Origin: an uncultured Sphingomonadaceae bacterium
Lineage (GTDB): Bacteria > Pseudomonadota > Alphaproteobacteria > Sphingomonadales > Sphingomonadaceae
Direction of reading: 5' to 3'
Length of the DNA stretch: 64,000 bases
Assembly (NCBI GenBank): GCA_947503245.1
Contig: CANNCV010000001.1
Location: 1 to 64,000, forward strand
Notes under the pieces: model-generated
Databases searched by the model: none
Told to the model about the DNA's origin: nothing
What the model saw: only the letters and a program-made list of their open reading frames with translations
Translations under genes and position numbers: made by a program
Shown: positions 35,361-45,158 of the stretch, piece after piece
How positions within the stretch are numbered: position 1 is the stretch's first letter
Layout of the letters: each line of letters opens with the position of its first letter

Positions 35361-36599
35361 CTAAATATCGTCAGCGCTGATCATCTCTTCGCGGTCAATC
35401 TCACCCGTCAATGCAGCAACTGTTGTGGCTACAGCGGCATCACCTGACACATTGGTAGTTGTGCGCATCATATCCATGATCCGGTCCACACCGGCAACAA
35501 AAGCGATAGTCTCTAGTGGAACATCAACCGCGCCAAATACCAGCGCCATCATGATGAGGCCAGCACCGGGGATACCCGCCGCACCAATGGCCGCCAGTGT
35601 CGCCAATATGGAGATAAGGAAATAATCGCCCCAGCTAAGATCAACGCCGAAAATCTGTGCGCCAAACAATGTCGCCAGCCCCAAATACATGGCGGTGCCG
35701 TTCATATTGATCGTCGCACCCAGTGACACGACAAAGCTGGATACGCTGGTGGATACACCCAGATTGCGCTGTGTGCAGCGAAGGGTGACGGGCAGGGTAG
35801 CGTTTGACGATGCGGTTGAATAGCTGACCGCGATGGCATCAATAATACCGCGAAAGAAATCGACAACCGGAAGCTTGGCGATGAATTTGATCATCGCTGA
35901 ATACATGACAATAATAATCAGCAAGCAACCAAGATAATTCAGGCCGACCAGCTTCGCCAGCGCCAGCAATGCATCAAGGCCCAATGTGCCTGCGACCCAT
36001 GCCATCAACGCGAACACGCCAAAAGGCGTTAGTTCCATAACGATCAACGTAACCTTTTGCATCACAATGGCGCCGCTATCGAAGATCTTGGCAAGCGGTT
36101 TGCCATCTTCATCAGCCATCAAAATGCCGATACCAATAAGCAGAGCAAAAACGATGAGCGGCAGCACGCGCACATCTGCCATGACCTGCACCGGACTATC
36201 AGGCACGATAGACAGAATCATATCAATAGCGGTTGTTTCATTAGGCGGCGGCGTTTCGCCTCTGGGGATGGCGCTGGTGTCCAGCCCTTCGCCCGGTTTG
36301 ATCATCGTGCCCAGAAACAGACCAAGCCAGACCGCAATCTGGCCAGTAATCACAAACAGAAACAGGGCACGTCCGCCGACGCTACCCAATTTGCGAATAT
36401 CGCCAATGGCCGCCACGCCAGCGACCAGCGAGAAGAAAATCAGTGGCACGACCAGCATCTTGATCGCTTTGATGAAGAAATCACCAATCCATTTTATGCT
36501 TGCGGCTTCTGGACCCCAAAAATAGCCAGTGACGATACCCAGAAACAGCGCAGCAATTACCCGCTGCCAAAGTGGAATGGCGAACCAAAAGCGCAACAT
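35361..36599 (-). CDS. Dicarboxylate/amino acid:cation symporter (DAACS family)
   Basis: A 412-residue inner-membrane carrier of the glutamate/dicarboxylate type. Visible marks are eight membrane helices, the serine-rich re-entrant loop AVSYSTASSNATLPVTL, the helix TM7 motif with NMNGTAMYLGLATLF (Na+ site) and the second loop GIPGAGLIMMALVF ending in VDRIMDMMRTTTNVSGDAA with the substrate-binding Asp/Arg region. DctA and GltP cannot be separated by eye, but the RTTTNVSGD ending is common to both. It is convergent with the L,D-transpeptidase gene. Confidence 0.92.
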   Translation of the reverse strand: MLRFWFAIPLWQRVIAALFLGIVTGYFWGPEAASIKWIGDFFIKAIKMLVVPLIFFSLVAGVAAIGDIRKLGSVGGRALFLFVITGQIAVWLGLFLGTMIKPGEGLDTSAIPRGETPPPNETTAIDMILSIVPDSPVQVMADVRVLPLIVFALLIGIGILMADEDGKPLAKIFDSGAIVMQKVTLIVMELTPFGVFALMAWVAGTLGLDALLALAKLVGLNYLGCLLIIIVMYSAMIKFIAKLPVVDFFRGIIDAIAVSYSTASSNATLPVTLRCTQRNLGVSTSVSSFVVSLGATINMNGTAMYLGLATLFGAQIFGVDLSWGDYFLISILATLAAIGAAGIPGAGLIMMALVFGAVDVPLETIAFVAGVDRIMDMMRTTTNVSGDAAVATTVAALTGEIDREEMISADDI

Positions 36600-36705
36600 G
36601 AAAGTCCCCTAAAAAGCTTTTGCCTGTTCTAGCGCAGAATTGCCGTGCCGCAAGGGCATGAAACGCAGAATGAAAACGGGGTAAGGCTTTTTCAGTAAAC
36701 GCAGA

Positions 36706-38499
36706 TCACATCATCAGGAAATATATCGTCAGACATGTCGAAAAGCCGACCCCGATGGTCAATGGAATACCGGCCTTAAAAAAGTCCGTGAAGCGGTAAT
36801 TGCCCGCCGCATAAACCAGCGTATTGGTTTGATAGCCGATAGGCGTTGCAAAACTGGCCGATGCGGCAAACATAACTGCAACCACCAGTGGACGTGGGTC
36901 GATCCCCAAATCCTGCGCCAGACTGATGGCGAGCGGCGTGACGATAATCGCCACTGCATTATTGGTCACCATCTCGGTCAGGATTACAGAGATCAGATAG
37001 ATAACAAAGATCAACGCGAGCGGCGGAATATTGGCGAGCACGGGGTGCAGTGTCTCCACCATCAACTCGACCGTGCCAGCCTGTTGCAGGCCAAGCCCAA
37101 CCGCCAACATGGCAAAAATCAGAACCAGCACATTGCCATCAATGGCGCTCCATGCTTCCTCTGCATCAATACACCGCGCCAGCAGGATTGCACCCACGCC
37201 CAATATTGCTGCGACAGCGATAGAGACTATGCCCAGCGCAGCCATCAACACCACTGCTGCCAATGCCCCAATTGCAATGGGCGCACGGTCTCGGCGAAAG
37301 GCACGCGTTTTTGTTTCGACAATGCCGAATAGATTGGGATTTTCATACATACGGCGAATATCGGCGTTGCTGCCGGTCACCAACAAACGGTCCGCGGCAT
37401 GAATGCGGGCATTGGGCAGGTCAGAGCGCGGCAAATTGCGATAGCGCGTCATCCCCAAAATGCGCACATTAAGCTGGCTTAAAAAAGGGATATCAAATAA
37501 CCGGCTGCCAATGGCGGGGTGGCTCGGCGCGATGGTTGCTTCTACAAGCCCCTCCCCCATTGGGCCAGCATCACCTTTGCGCACGATCCCGATTTTGTAA
37601 TTGGCATTGCCGCGCAGGGAGATCAGCTCCTGCAAATCCATGCGCGTAACGATGATATCACCGGCCGAAAGCACAACATCTTCGATATTATGCCGATAGG
37701 TTCGTTCAGCCGTTTTTACAGCCGTAATCGCAACACGCGCACGCTTGGATACGGGCAGGTCACTGACCTTCTTACCCTTAAACTCCGATGCATTGCGGAC
37801 GGTCAATTCGGTTAGGAAGTCCGATTCATCACTGCCTGGCAGCATAGAATCCGCTTGTCCATCGGGCAGTAACCACGAACTGAAAAAGATCAGCATCAAA
37901 ACGCCAGCACCCGCCGCGACCAAACCAAAAGGCGTGATCTCGAATATACCAAAGGCTTCCATGCCGGAATCTTGCGCAACCGCATCAACAATCAGGTTGG
38001 TTGATGTACCGATCAGTGTCGTCGTACCGCCCAATATGCAAATGAATGAGAGTGGTATCAGCAGTTTTTTTGGCGAATATCCCGTCTCTTTGCCCAATTT
38101 CAAAATGATCGGGATCATCACCAGCACGACCGGCGTATTGTTCATAAAGGCAGAAGCGACAAAGGCACCTAAGAACATTTCTGCCACGGCCAAGCGCGGC
38201 CGTTTTTTTGATCGGCGAATAATCATATCCGCAACCGCATCAATCGTTCCTGTGCGCAACAACGCGCCAGACAACACGAACATAGCACCAATAGTGATTG
38301 GCGCTGGGTTGGAAAAGACGGAAAATAAGCCTTTGCTATCGATAATGCCAAAGAACAAAAAGGCGCACGCCCCCAAAATGGCGACAACTGCAGCAGGAAA
38401 ACGCTCAGATATAAATCCGGCAAACATCAGCACCAGAATGACCAGACCGATATAGGCCGACCACTCGGCTATAATCGCACGGATGGCTTCCAAAATCAC
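36706..38499 (-). CDS. SLC13-family permease with two TrkA-C domains
   Basis: A 597-residue inner-membrane transporter. N- and C-terminal membrane halves carry paired DASS-type signatures (SAFMNNTPVVLVMIPI and TEMVTNNAVAIIVTPLAI). Between them, around residues 210-400, are two TrkA-C/RCK-C-like cytoplasmic domains. Proteins of this arrangement are known as divalent anion or sulfate-type permeases; the ion cannot be told. Translation starts at GTG, one base after the stop of the upstream secreted-protein gene, so it is coupled to aroC and that gene. Confidence 0.88.
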   Translation of the reverse strand: MILEAIRAIIAEWSAYIGLVILVLMFAGFISERFPAAVVAILGACAFLFFGIIDSKGLFSVFSNPAPITIGAMFVLSGALLRTGTIDAVADMIIRRSKKRPRLAVAEMFLGAFVASAFMNNTPVVLVMIPIILKLGKETGYSPKKLLIPLSFICILGGTTTLIGTSTNLIVDAVAQDSGMEAFGIFEITPFGLVAAGAGVLMLIFFSSWLLPDGQADSMLPGSDESDFLTELTVRNASEFKGKKVSDLPVSKRARVAITAVKTAERTYRHNIEDVVLSAGDIIVTRMDLQELISLRGNANYKIGIVRKGDAGPMGEGLVEATIAPSHPAIGSRLFDIPFLSQLNVRILGMTRYRNLPRSDLPNARIHAADRLLVTGSNADIRRMYENPNLFGIVETKTRAFRRDRAPIAIGALAAVVLMAALGIVSIAVAAILGVGAILLARCIDAEEAWSAIDGNVLVLIFAMLAVGLGLQQAGTVELMVETLHPVLANIPPLALIFVIYLISVILTEMVTNNAVAIIVTPLAISLAQDLGIDPRPLVVAVMFAASASFATPIGYQTNTLVYAAGNYRFTDFFKAGIPLTIGVGFSTCLTIYFLMM

Positions 38500-38500
38500 G

Positions 38501-39061
38501 TCAGGAACATCCCTCTATATAATTGACTTGCTCGCTATACCCTGCGCGGAAACTGGTTACCGTCTTTTTGGCATTAGGAACGCCTTTTGGAGATGATGCA
38601 TCTTTGGAATTGATAATTGCCGTTTCAAAAATCATTCCATATTTTTTGTTAGAAGACTGCAAGACGGCATAGGAACCAGCAGCGCCTATATAAGGGTGAT
38701 AATCCAACGCAAAGTCACTGCCATAGATATTGGCAAGCTGCGCCTCATTCATACCAAGCCCAGCGCCAGACAGACTTTTCCATTTGCCTTCATAAATATC
38801 GATTCTGACTAATATGCCATAATTGATCATCAATTGGATACCGGGATATTGATCACTGGCGATGTTATGACAGGCCCGATATTCCTCATCATCCTGCAGA
38901 CCAAGATCGGGCGCAAAACCCAATGGTGACAGTGATTGTTCTGTCATACCGATTCTGATGTCGCCAAGACCTTGATAGGTAAGGCGTGGAAGTTCTTCTT
39001 GCGCCGCATGTGCACCAGTCAAAGCCAATGCCAACAAACAGATAAGCGCTAATCGTATCAT
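38501..39061 (-). CDS. Exported hypothetical protein between aroC and SLC13 permease
   Basis: A 186-residue protein with a signal peptide ending GAHAA. The mature part begins [18 protein letters not shown], which recalls the start of SmpA/OmlA-like beta-lactamase-inhibitor folds (GxxxGMTxxEV), with two cysteines (RACHN and a C-terminal GCS). Family otherwise unrecognised. The ATG at 39061 overlaps the aroC stop as ATGA, and a GTG at 39067 is less likely. The tight coupling to aroC upstream and to a permease downstream is positional and does not tell its function. Confidence 0.75.
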   Translation of the reverse strand: MIRLALICLLALALTGAHAAQEELPRLTYQGLGDIRIGMTEQSLSPLGFAPDLGLQDDEEYRACHNIASDQYPGIQLMINYGILVRIDIYEGKWKSLSGAGLGMNEAQLANIYGSDFALDYHPYIGAAGSYAVLQSSNKKYGMIFETAIINSKDASSPKGVPNAKKTVTSFRAGYSEQVNYIEGCS

Positions 39062-40128
39062 CCGCACTGGCCTTGATGCAGCAGCTTCTGATCGGCCAGC
39101 ACCAGTGCCATCATTGCCGCGACAACCGGTGTGCCGCGAATGCCGACACAGGGGTCGTGCCGACCTTTGGTGACAATCTGCGCTGCTTCACCATCGCGCG
39201 TAACGGTATCCACCGGCGTTAGAATTGAGCTGGTTGGTTTAAAGGCCACACGGCACACAATAGGCTGGCCAGTGCTAATACCGCCCGCCGTGCCGCCGGC
39301 ATGATTGGCCATAAATTCGGTTGCGCCATCCGCACCGGGCCGCATGGCATCGGCATTGTCTTCGCCAGACAGACGCGCAGCAGCAAAGCCATCGCCTATT
39401 TCAACGCCCTTTGTGGCATTGATGCTCATCATCGCTGCGGCCAGTTCGCTGTCCATCTTTGCATAGACAGGCGCGCCCCAACCTGCGGGCACCCCCGTTG
39501 CCACGCATTCCACAATTGCGCCCAAAGAGCTGCCCGCTTTTCGCGCAGCATCAACTTTTTCTGCCCAGCGTTCTGCTGCTGCAGCATCGGGGCAGAAAAA
39601 CGGGTTCTGATCAATCAGCCCAGCATCAAAATTGGCGCGGTCGATACTATCGCCGCCTAGTTCGCACACATAGGCCGTTATCGTCACGCCATCGATAATT
39701 TTGCGCGCCACTGCCCCCGCTGCCACCCGCGCCGCCGTTTCGCGCGCGCTGGACCGTCCGCCGCCGCGATAATCCCTAAAGCCATATTTCTGGTCATAGG
39801 CATAATCCGCATGGCCGGGGCGGTATTTCTGCGCAATGTCGCTATAGTCTTTTGATCGCTGATCAGTGTTTTCGATCATCAGGCTAATGGGTGTGCCCGT
39901 GGTTTTGCCTTCAAACACGCCCGACATGATGCGCACCAGATCAGCCTCTTTACGCTGCGTGGTATAGCGCGATGTGCCGGGTTTGCGGGCATCCATAAAG
40001 GGTTGGATAAATTCCTCATCCAGTGCGATGCCCGGCGGGCACCCATCCAGCACCGCGCCCAAGGCAGGGCCATGGCTTTCCCCCCAAGTGCTAAAACGCA
40101 AGAGCCGTCCGAAACTGTTAAAACTCAA
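39058..40128 (-). CDS. aroC: Chorismate synthase
   Basis: Last step of the shikimate pathway: converts EPSP to chorismate with reduced FMN. The 356-residue protein starts at a TTG, supported by AGGGGA six bases before it and by the family N-terminus ([23 protein letters not shown]). The three family signatures are present: [42 protein letters not shown] and the C-terminal [13 protein letters not shown]. There is no ATG near the right place. It is coupled to the secreted protein gene downstream. Confidence 0.96.
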   Translation of the reverse strand: MSFNSFGRLLRFSTWGESHGPALGAVLDGCPPGIALDEEFIQPFMDARKPGTSRYTTQRKEADLVRIMSGVFEGKTTGTPISLMIENTDQRSKDYSDIAQKYRPGHADYAYDQKYGFRDYRGGGRSSARETAARVAAGAVARKIIDGVTITAYVCELGGDSIDRANFDAGLIDQNPFFCPDAAAAERWAEKVDAARKAGSSLGAIVECVATGVPAGWGAPVYAKMDSELAAAMMSINATKGVEIGDGFAAARLSGEDNADAMRPGADGATEFMANHAGGTAGGISTGQPIVCRVAFKPTSSILTPVDTVTRDGEAAQIVTKGRHDPCVGIRGTPVVAAMMALVLADQKLLHQGQCG

Positions 40129-40262
40129 CTACCGTCCCCTGAAATCCCGCGCTCTTGAAAGAGCGTGCAGGCCCTGCTTGTTTATTGCGCCAAGCATGCA
40201 ATTTGTTCAAGGCGCATCTTTAGAGTCTCGACCTATTTAATCTATCCCATATTACAGCAACG

Positions 40263-40628
40263 CTATTGCCGAATTGGCGCCATGAATTCGAGGCGATTGC
40301 CAAAAGGGTCAAATGCAAAAAAGCGTTCGAGGCCGCCAACATCACTGCCCTCTTTAACCGGAAGCTGCACCGCCTCAATCCGCTCTCGCAAAGGTTGTAG
40401 GGCCTCTATTTGAAAAGCGGTATGCGCTTTTGTGGATGGCTTAAAATCCGGATCAATGCTGATATGTATCCGCACACTGCCCAGTTCAAACCAGCAGCCA
40501 CCACTGGGCTTTAGTTCATCAGGCTGTTCAACCTCCGGCAAGCCCAATACACCTTCATAAAAGGCTCTGGCGCGCGGCTCCTCACCTTTGGGAATGACCA
40601 AATTGACATGGTGAATAGCGTTAAACAC
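40263..40628 (-). CDS. VOC-superfamily (glyoxalase-like) protein
   Basis: A 121-residue single VOC domain: FNAIHHVNLVIPKGEEPRARAFYEGVLGLPEV at the start and HTAFQIEALQPLRERIE plus FFAFDPFGNRLEFMAP at the end. The His, the paired half-domain and the final Glu fit a metal-binding VOC site. It starts at GTG (40628), where the family N-terminus begins, with a GAGGGG ribosome site upstream; the frame is open further up but has no signal. It stands 13 bases after fabI on the same strand. Substrate unknown. Confidence 0.85.
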   Translation of the reverse strand: MFNAIHHVNLVIPKGEEPRARAFYEGVLGLPEVEQPDELKPSGGCWFELGSVRIHISIDPDFKPSTKAHTAFQIEALQPLRERIEAVQLPVKEGSDVGGLERFFAFDPFGNRLEFMAPIRQ

Positions 40629-40641
40629 AGCGCAGCCCCTC

Positions 40642-41505
40642 TTATTTATCGAGCGCGATATCCGGCGCATCTTCCTGTTTCATGCCCACCACATGATAGC
40701 CCGCATCGACATGCAGATTTTCACCCGTCACGCCCGATGATAGATCGGAACACAGATATAGCCCCGCACCGCCAACATCATCAATCGTCACATTGCGGCG
40801 CAGCGGCGCATTATATTCATTCCATTTCAGAATATAGCGGAAGTCACCAATGCCACTGGCGGCCAGCGTCTTGATCGGCCCTGCGCTAATGGCATTAACG
40901 CGGATATTGCGCGGCCCCAAATCATTGGCCAGATATTGCACACTGGTTTCCAGCGCAGCCTTAGCAACGCCCATGACATTATAATGCGGGATAACCTTCT
41001 CTGCGCCATAATAGGTCAGCGTGACAATGCTGCCCCCACCTTGCCCGGTTTCAGGGTCATATTCGGGCATCATCTTTGCCGCGCGCTGCGACACAGCGAC
41101 CAGGCTATAGGCAGAGATATTCATCGTCATCAGGAAATTGTCGAGACTGGTATCAACATATTGTCCGCGCAGCTCATTCTTATCGGAAAAGCCGATGGCG
41201 TGAACGACAAAATCCAGACTGTCCCATTTGTCTGCCAATGCAGCAAAGGCGGCATCAAGATTATCCATATCGGACACATCGCACGGGATTAGAAAATCGG
41301 AACCCAGCTCATTCGCTAATGGTCGAACCCGCTTTTCCAAAGCCTCCCCCTGATAAGAAAAGGCCAGCTCTGCGCCAGCAGCACGCAGTTTTTTGGCAAT
41401 GCCCCAGGCCAGTGATTTCTTATTGGCCAGCCCCATGATCAGGCCGCGCTTACCTTGCATTAACTGGCCGGATCCTGATAAAATTGCATCTGTATCTGTC
41501 GTCAT
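40642..41505 (-). CDS. fabI: Enoyl-[acyl-carrier-protein] reductase (NADH)
   Basis: Reduces trans-2-enoyl-ACP in the last step of each fatty-acid elongation cycle. The 287-residue protein is a divergent short-chain dehydrogenase of the FabI type: GKRGLIMGLANKKSLAWGIA at the cofactor site, HAIGFSDKNELRGQYVDTS, and the active-site YYGAEKVIPHYNVMGVAKAALE with the Tyr-x6-Lys pair. AGGTGAG lies before the ATG. Length is about 25 residues above E. coli FabI because of the longer N-terminus. Triclosan-type inhibitors target this class. Confidence 0.95.
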   Translation of the reverse strand: MTTDTDAILSGSGQLMQGKRGLIMGLANKKSLAWGIAKKLRAAGAELAFSYQGEALEKRVRPLANELGSDFLIPCDVSDMDNLDAAFAALADKWDSLDFVVHAIGFSDKNELRGQYVDTSLDNFLMTMNISAYSLVAVSQRAAKMMPEYDPETGQGGGSIVTLTYYGAEKVIPHYNVMGVAKAALETSVQYLANDLGPRNIRVNAISAGPIKTLAASGIGDFRYILKWNEYNAPLRRNVTIDDVGGAGLYLCSDLSSGVTGENLHVDAGYHVVGMKQEDAPDIALDK

Positions 41506-41536
41506 ACTCTCTCACCTAAAATATGCACTGTGCTGG

Positions 41537-42445
41537 TCAATCTGCTTCATCAGAAGGCCGATGACGCGCAAGTGCGGCATTTAACTCCGCTCCAGTGACC
41601 ATAGCCAAGCCGATGAGAAAAAAGAAGATAAGACTGATCATTACCCCTGCAAGACTGCCATATGTCAGATCATAATTGGCGAAGTTGGTCAAAAATACCG
41701 GCAATAGCGCAACAAGACCCATCCAGAACAGCGCGATCAACAACGGGCCGGGCCATATCGGGCTTTTGCGTTGGCGAAATTCACGCGGTGTCATGGTGCG
41801 GAACATCAGATACAAGGCTCCAAACAAAAGCAATGTCGTCGCTAGCTGGCTGAAAGCAATGAAGTTAAGCGCCGATGACGCAAAGGGGATCAGGCGATCA
41901 ATAAATTGCTGTGCGCCCTGCAACATGACCTGAGCGCTAAAGGCCAGCATAGTGACGAGCACGGTAATAATCGTCGCGAATATAGCGCCTAGCCGATAAT
42001 GCCAGAAAGGCCGCAAGTTCACGACTTTATACGCACGGCGGATAATATCCCTGATCGTTTCAATCAGGCTGGCAGTTGTCCATAACCCCACAGCGACCGA
42101 GAACCAGAGCAAGGCCCCAGTACGTGCGGTTAATGCTGACTGCACTGGCTCTGACAGAGCGCGTGCCGCGGATGGCGGTAAAGTTACCAAAAATGCTTCG
42201 ACGGCCTCATAGCCATATTCTGTCCGGCCAAAAGCACCAGCAACAGCCGCTGCAACAATGAAGAAAGGGAAAATGGCCAACAGGCTGAGATAGGCAAAAT
42301 TGCCTGCAAGAACAAAACCATCTTCATAGCTTTGCTCAACCACGTCGCGCAAAATAGCTATAGTCCGGGCATAACGGCCCACCGGCTTTGCGCCTTTTGA
42401 ATAAGATTGTGTATCAGATAGCGTATCCTGCGTGGCTTCGCCCAT
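41537..42445 (-). CDS. YihY/virulence-factor BrkB family membrane protein
   Basis: A 302-residue protein with six membrane helices. It shows the YihY pattern: DGFVLAGNFAYLSLLAIFPFFIV, LWFSVAVGLWTTASLIETIRDIIRRAY, the LRPFWHYRLGAI stretch, and LYLMFRTMTPREFRQRKSPIWPGPLLIALFW. Function is unknown. Early claims that the family includes RNase BN are not supported. AAGGGG stands before the ATG. It lies 31 bases before fabI on the same strand, so the two may be cotranscribed. Confidence 0.9.
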   Translation of the reverse strand: MGEATQDTLSDTQSYSKGAKPVGRYARTIAILRDVVEQSYEDGFVLAGNFAYLSLLAIFPFFIVAAAVAGAFGRTEYGYEAVEAFLVTLPPSAARALSEPVQSALTARTGALLWFSVAVGLWTTASLIETIRDIIRRAYKVVNLRPFWHYRLGAIFATIITVLVTMLAFSAQVMLQGAQQFIDRLIPFASSALNFIAFSQLATTLLLFGALYLMFRTMTPREFRQRKSPIWPGPLLIALFWMGLVALLPVFLTNFANYDLTYGSLAGVMISLIFFFLIGLAMVTGAELNAALARHRPSDEAD

Positions 42446-42530
42446 CTTTGCTGCCCCTTTGGTGATAGAGTAGCGTCAGCCAGTAATGCAGGTCAATTTT
42501 TTGATGAAGTCTACCACAATTTTTGCTGAT

Positions 42531-43472
42531 TCAGCGCTGCATCTCACTGCGTGGATCATAAGCCGGTTGCCAATCTTTAACAAACTGGGCCAAAGCATCA
42601 TCATTGTCAGGAATATCAATGCGCAGCGTGATGATAAGGTCACCACGCGTGCCCGCTTTGGTATGGAAACCGCGGTTTTTCAGCCGCAATTGCTGGCCGC
42701 CATTCATCCCGGGTTTGACCGTCAGGTTGATCGCGCCATCAGGGGTTGGCGCACGCACCTTGCCACCTTCTACGGCTTCTTTCAAAGTGATGGGAAGCTC
42801 CAGCAAAACATTGTCGCCATCTTTGCGGAAATGCGGATGCTTGCCCAGCGTTACGGTGACGATCGCATCACCAAAACCACCCGGTCCAGCCTGGCCTTTG
42901 CCCGCCAGGCGGATTTTGGTACCTGTCTCAACACCTTTGGGCAATTTTATGCTGACAGTCTTGCCATCAGACAGGGTTACCGTTTGCGGCGCCAAAGTGA
43001 CGGCACTGATAAAATCCACCATTAGCTTATAGCCAGTATTCGCACCTTTTGCAGCGCTATGGCCGCGACCTGCTGCGCCTGCGGACCCGCGAGAGCCACC
43101 ACCGCCAAATAGCCCATCAAAAATATCACCAAAATCGATACCATCATTACCAAAGCCGCCAAAATCAGCGCCTCCAGTGCCAGCTTGCCCATGGCTGCGA
43201 TAGCCACCGCCACCAAAGCCGAAAGGCGCAGCGGGGTTGCCATCCATATCAATCTCGCCACGATCAAATTGCGCGCGCTTATCTTTATCGGTCAACAGAT
43301 CATAGGCCCGTGTCACCAAAGAGAATTTCTCTGCCTTTGCGGGATTGTCTTTATTATAGTCGGGGTGCAGTTCCTTAGCCAATTTGCGATAGGCACTTTT
43401 AATGTCCTTCTCGCTCGCGCCTTTTTGCACGCCCAAAAGCTGATAGGGGTCATGCGCCATGATAGTTGCCAT
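42531..43472 (-). CDS. DnaJ-type chaperone without zinc finger (CbpA-like)
   Basis: A 313-residue co-chaperone. J domain at the N-terminus (DPYQLLGVQKGASEKDIKSAYRKLAKELHPDYN, with the HPD motif), a Gly/Phe-rich linker (GFGGGGY to GGGGSRGSAG), then the C-terminal beta-sandwich substrate domains (VKPGMNGGQQLRLKNRGF and LIITLRIDIP). The Cys-rich zinc domain of DnaJ is absent, as in CbpA. GGAG seven bases upstream supports the start at 43472 over 43487. Confidence 0.93.
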   Translation of the reverse strand: MATIMAHDPYQLLGVQKGASEKDIKSAYRKLAKELHPDYNKDNPAKAEKFSLVTRAYDLLTDKDKRAQFDRGEIDMDGNPAAPFGFGGGGYRSHGQAGTGGADFGGFGNDGIDFGDIFDGLFGGGGSRGSAGAAGRGHSAAKGANTGYKLMVDFISAVTLAPQTVTLSDGKTVSIKLPKGVETGTKIRLAGKGQAGPGGFGDAIVTVTLGKHPHFRKDGDNVLLELPITLKEAVEGGKVRAPTPDGAINLTVKPGMNGGQQLRLKNRGFHTKAGTRGDLIITLRIDIPDNDDALAQFVKDWQPAYDPRSEMQR

Positions 43473-43684
43473 TTGCCGTCTCCACAAAATCCCTTAACCC
43501 AGCATAAGCCGATGTATCTATTATAGATTTGGTGGTGGTTTTCTCCACGATCAAGAGTTCGCTCTTCCTTTTTTACAGCGCAGCACTATGTCTTTGCCTA
43601 TGTTCCGGTCTCTACTGTCTTACTGTAACAAAACAGTTAAGGTCAACCATCTTGCCGTAACACCCTGTTGCACGGAGAAACAGC

Positions 43685-44263
43685 ATGTCAAATTTGCCGT
43701 TCACATTGTTTGATGACTGGTTCGCCGAGGCAAAAGCCAGCGAGCCCAATGACCCCAATGCCATGGCGCTGGCCACTGCCAATAGCAAAGGTGCGCCATC
43801 GGTTCGCATGGTTTTGCTAAAGGGACATAGTCCGCAAGGCTTTGTTTTCTATACCAACACCCAAAGCCGCAAAGGCGAAGAGATCAGCGCCAATCCGCAA
43901 GCTGCTTTGCTCTTTCACTGGAAATCACTGCACCGGCAAATACGTATTGAAGGCGCTTTAACGCAGGTCACTGATGATGTTGCTGATAGCTATTTTGCCA
44001 GCCGGGCACGCGATTCCCAGTTGGGCGCATGGGCTTCCGATCAGTCACGCCCCTTAGACGAACGCGCCACGTTTGCGGCACGGCTAGAGGCATATCGCCA
44101 GCAATATGAAGGGCAGGATATTCCCCGACCTCCACATTGGACCGGTTTTTGCCTTACCCCGCAAGCGATGGAGTTCTGGGAAGATCGCGACAATCGCCTG
44201 CACCATCGCCGCCAATTTATACTGAACAATATGCAATGGAATGAAGGATTGCTCTACCCATGA
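43685..44263 (+). CDS. pdxH: Pyridoxine/pyridoxamine 5'-phosphate oxidase
   Basis: FMN-dependent oxidation of PNP or PMP to pyridoxal phosphate. The 192-residue protein has the FMN-binding fold and signatures SVRMVLLKGHSPQGFVFYTNTQSRKGEEI and LLFHWKSLHRQIRIEG, and the C-terminal PxPHWTGFCLTPQAMEFWEDRDNRLHHRRQF with its conserved RLH residues. GGAGAAA stands before the ATG. The gene ends in an ATGA overlap with the phzF-like gene. Confidence 0.95.
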   Translation: MSNLPFTLFDDWFAEAKASEPNDPNAMALATANSKGAPSVRMVLLKGHSPQGFVFYTNTQSRKGEEISANPQAALLFHWKSLHRQIRIEGALTQVTDDVADSYFASRARDSQLGAWASDQSRPLDERATFAARLEAYRQQYEGQDIPRPPHWTGFCLTPQAMEFWEDRDNRLHHRRQFILNNMQWNEGLLYP

Positions 44264-45102
44264 CCGACACTATGAACCTGCCAAAGACCCTGCCCTATTG
44301 CCATATTGATGCCTTTACGAGCAGGCCCTTTACGGGCAATCAAGCGGCAGTCATGCCGCTGCAAAGCTGGCCAGATGATGCAGTTTTGCAAGCCATTGGC
44401 GAGGAGAATAATTTTGCTGAGACTGCGTTCATTTTGCCGGATGCCAGCGGCGAAAGCGATTATGAACTGCGCTGGTTCACTCCTGAAGTAGAGATCGCAC
44501 TTTGTGGCCATGCGACGCTGGCAAGCGGGCATTATATCTTAAAAGACCGCCCCGATCTCGATCATGTCACATTCCGCACGCGTAAAGCCGGAATTTTGGA
44601 AGTGCATCGCGATACCTCTTTGGGGGGACATGCCTATCGCCTTGCCCTACCATCTTATGCGCCTGCACCAGCTGAACGCGCATCTTGGACAGATTTATTG
44701 GGCGCAGAGCCAATAGCACGCGAATATCATCCCGGGCGATATAATATATTGCGCTTTGCCACAGCCGCAGATGTACTGGCGCTATCGCCAGACTTAAAAG
44801 CACTTAAAGCCGTTGGTGATGACCAGTTTATCTGTACAGCGCCGGGAGACGGTCATTCCAGCGGCGCCGATGTGATCAGCCGGGTTTTTGTTCCCGGTGG
44901 CGGCGTAGATGAAGACAGTGTGACGGGCAGCGCCCATGCCGTTTTGACGCCTTATTGGGCAAAGCAACTGGGCCGTGACAGCTTTACCGCCTATCAGGCG
45001 AGCCAGCGCGGCGGATTGGTCGGTTGCCGGCTTGACGGTGAGCGCGCATGGCTATCAGGCCAATGCTGCACTGTTGTAGAGGGCACATTCTACCTAGGCT
45101 GA
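44260..45102 (+). CDS. PhzF family protein
   Basis: A 280-residue protein of the diaminopimelate-epimerase-like PhzF family: DAFTSRPFTGNQAAVMPL, EENNFAETAFI with the catalytic-type Glu, ELRWFTPEVEIALCGHATLASG with the PE and GHAT motifs, and the second-half EDSVTGSAHAVLTPYW. In phenazine producers PhzF isomerises DHHA, but most family members have unknown substrates and no other phenazine gene is here. It overlaps pdxH by four bases. Confidence 0.92.
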   Translation: MTDTMNLPKTLPYCHIDAFTSRPFTGNQAAVMPLQSWPDDAVLQAIGEENNFAETAFILPDASGESDYELRWFTPEVEIALCGHATLASGHYILKDRPDLDHVTFRTRKAGILEVHRDTSLGGHAYRLALPSYAPAPAERASWTDLLGAEPIAREYHPGRYNILRFATAADVLALSPDLKALKAVGDDQFICTAPGDGHSSGADVISRVFVPGGGVDEDSVTGSAHAVLTPYWAKQLGRDSFTAYQASQRGGLVGCRLDGERAWLSGQCCTVVEGTFYLG

Positions 45103-45158
45103 GATAATATTTGGCGCCAAAAATGCCTCTGCCACAAATATGGCGCAGATATCGGCGC

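Noticed and set aside
44260-45102. Phenazine biosynthesis role for the PhzF-like gene
   Set aside because: No other phz gene in the window and the family is broad.
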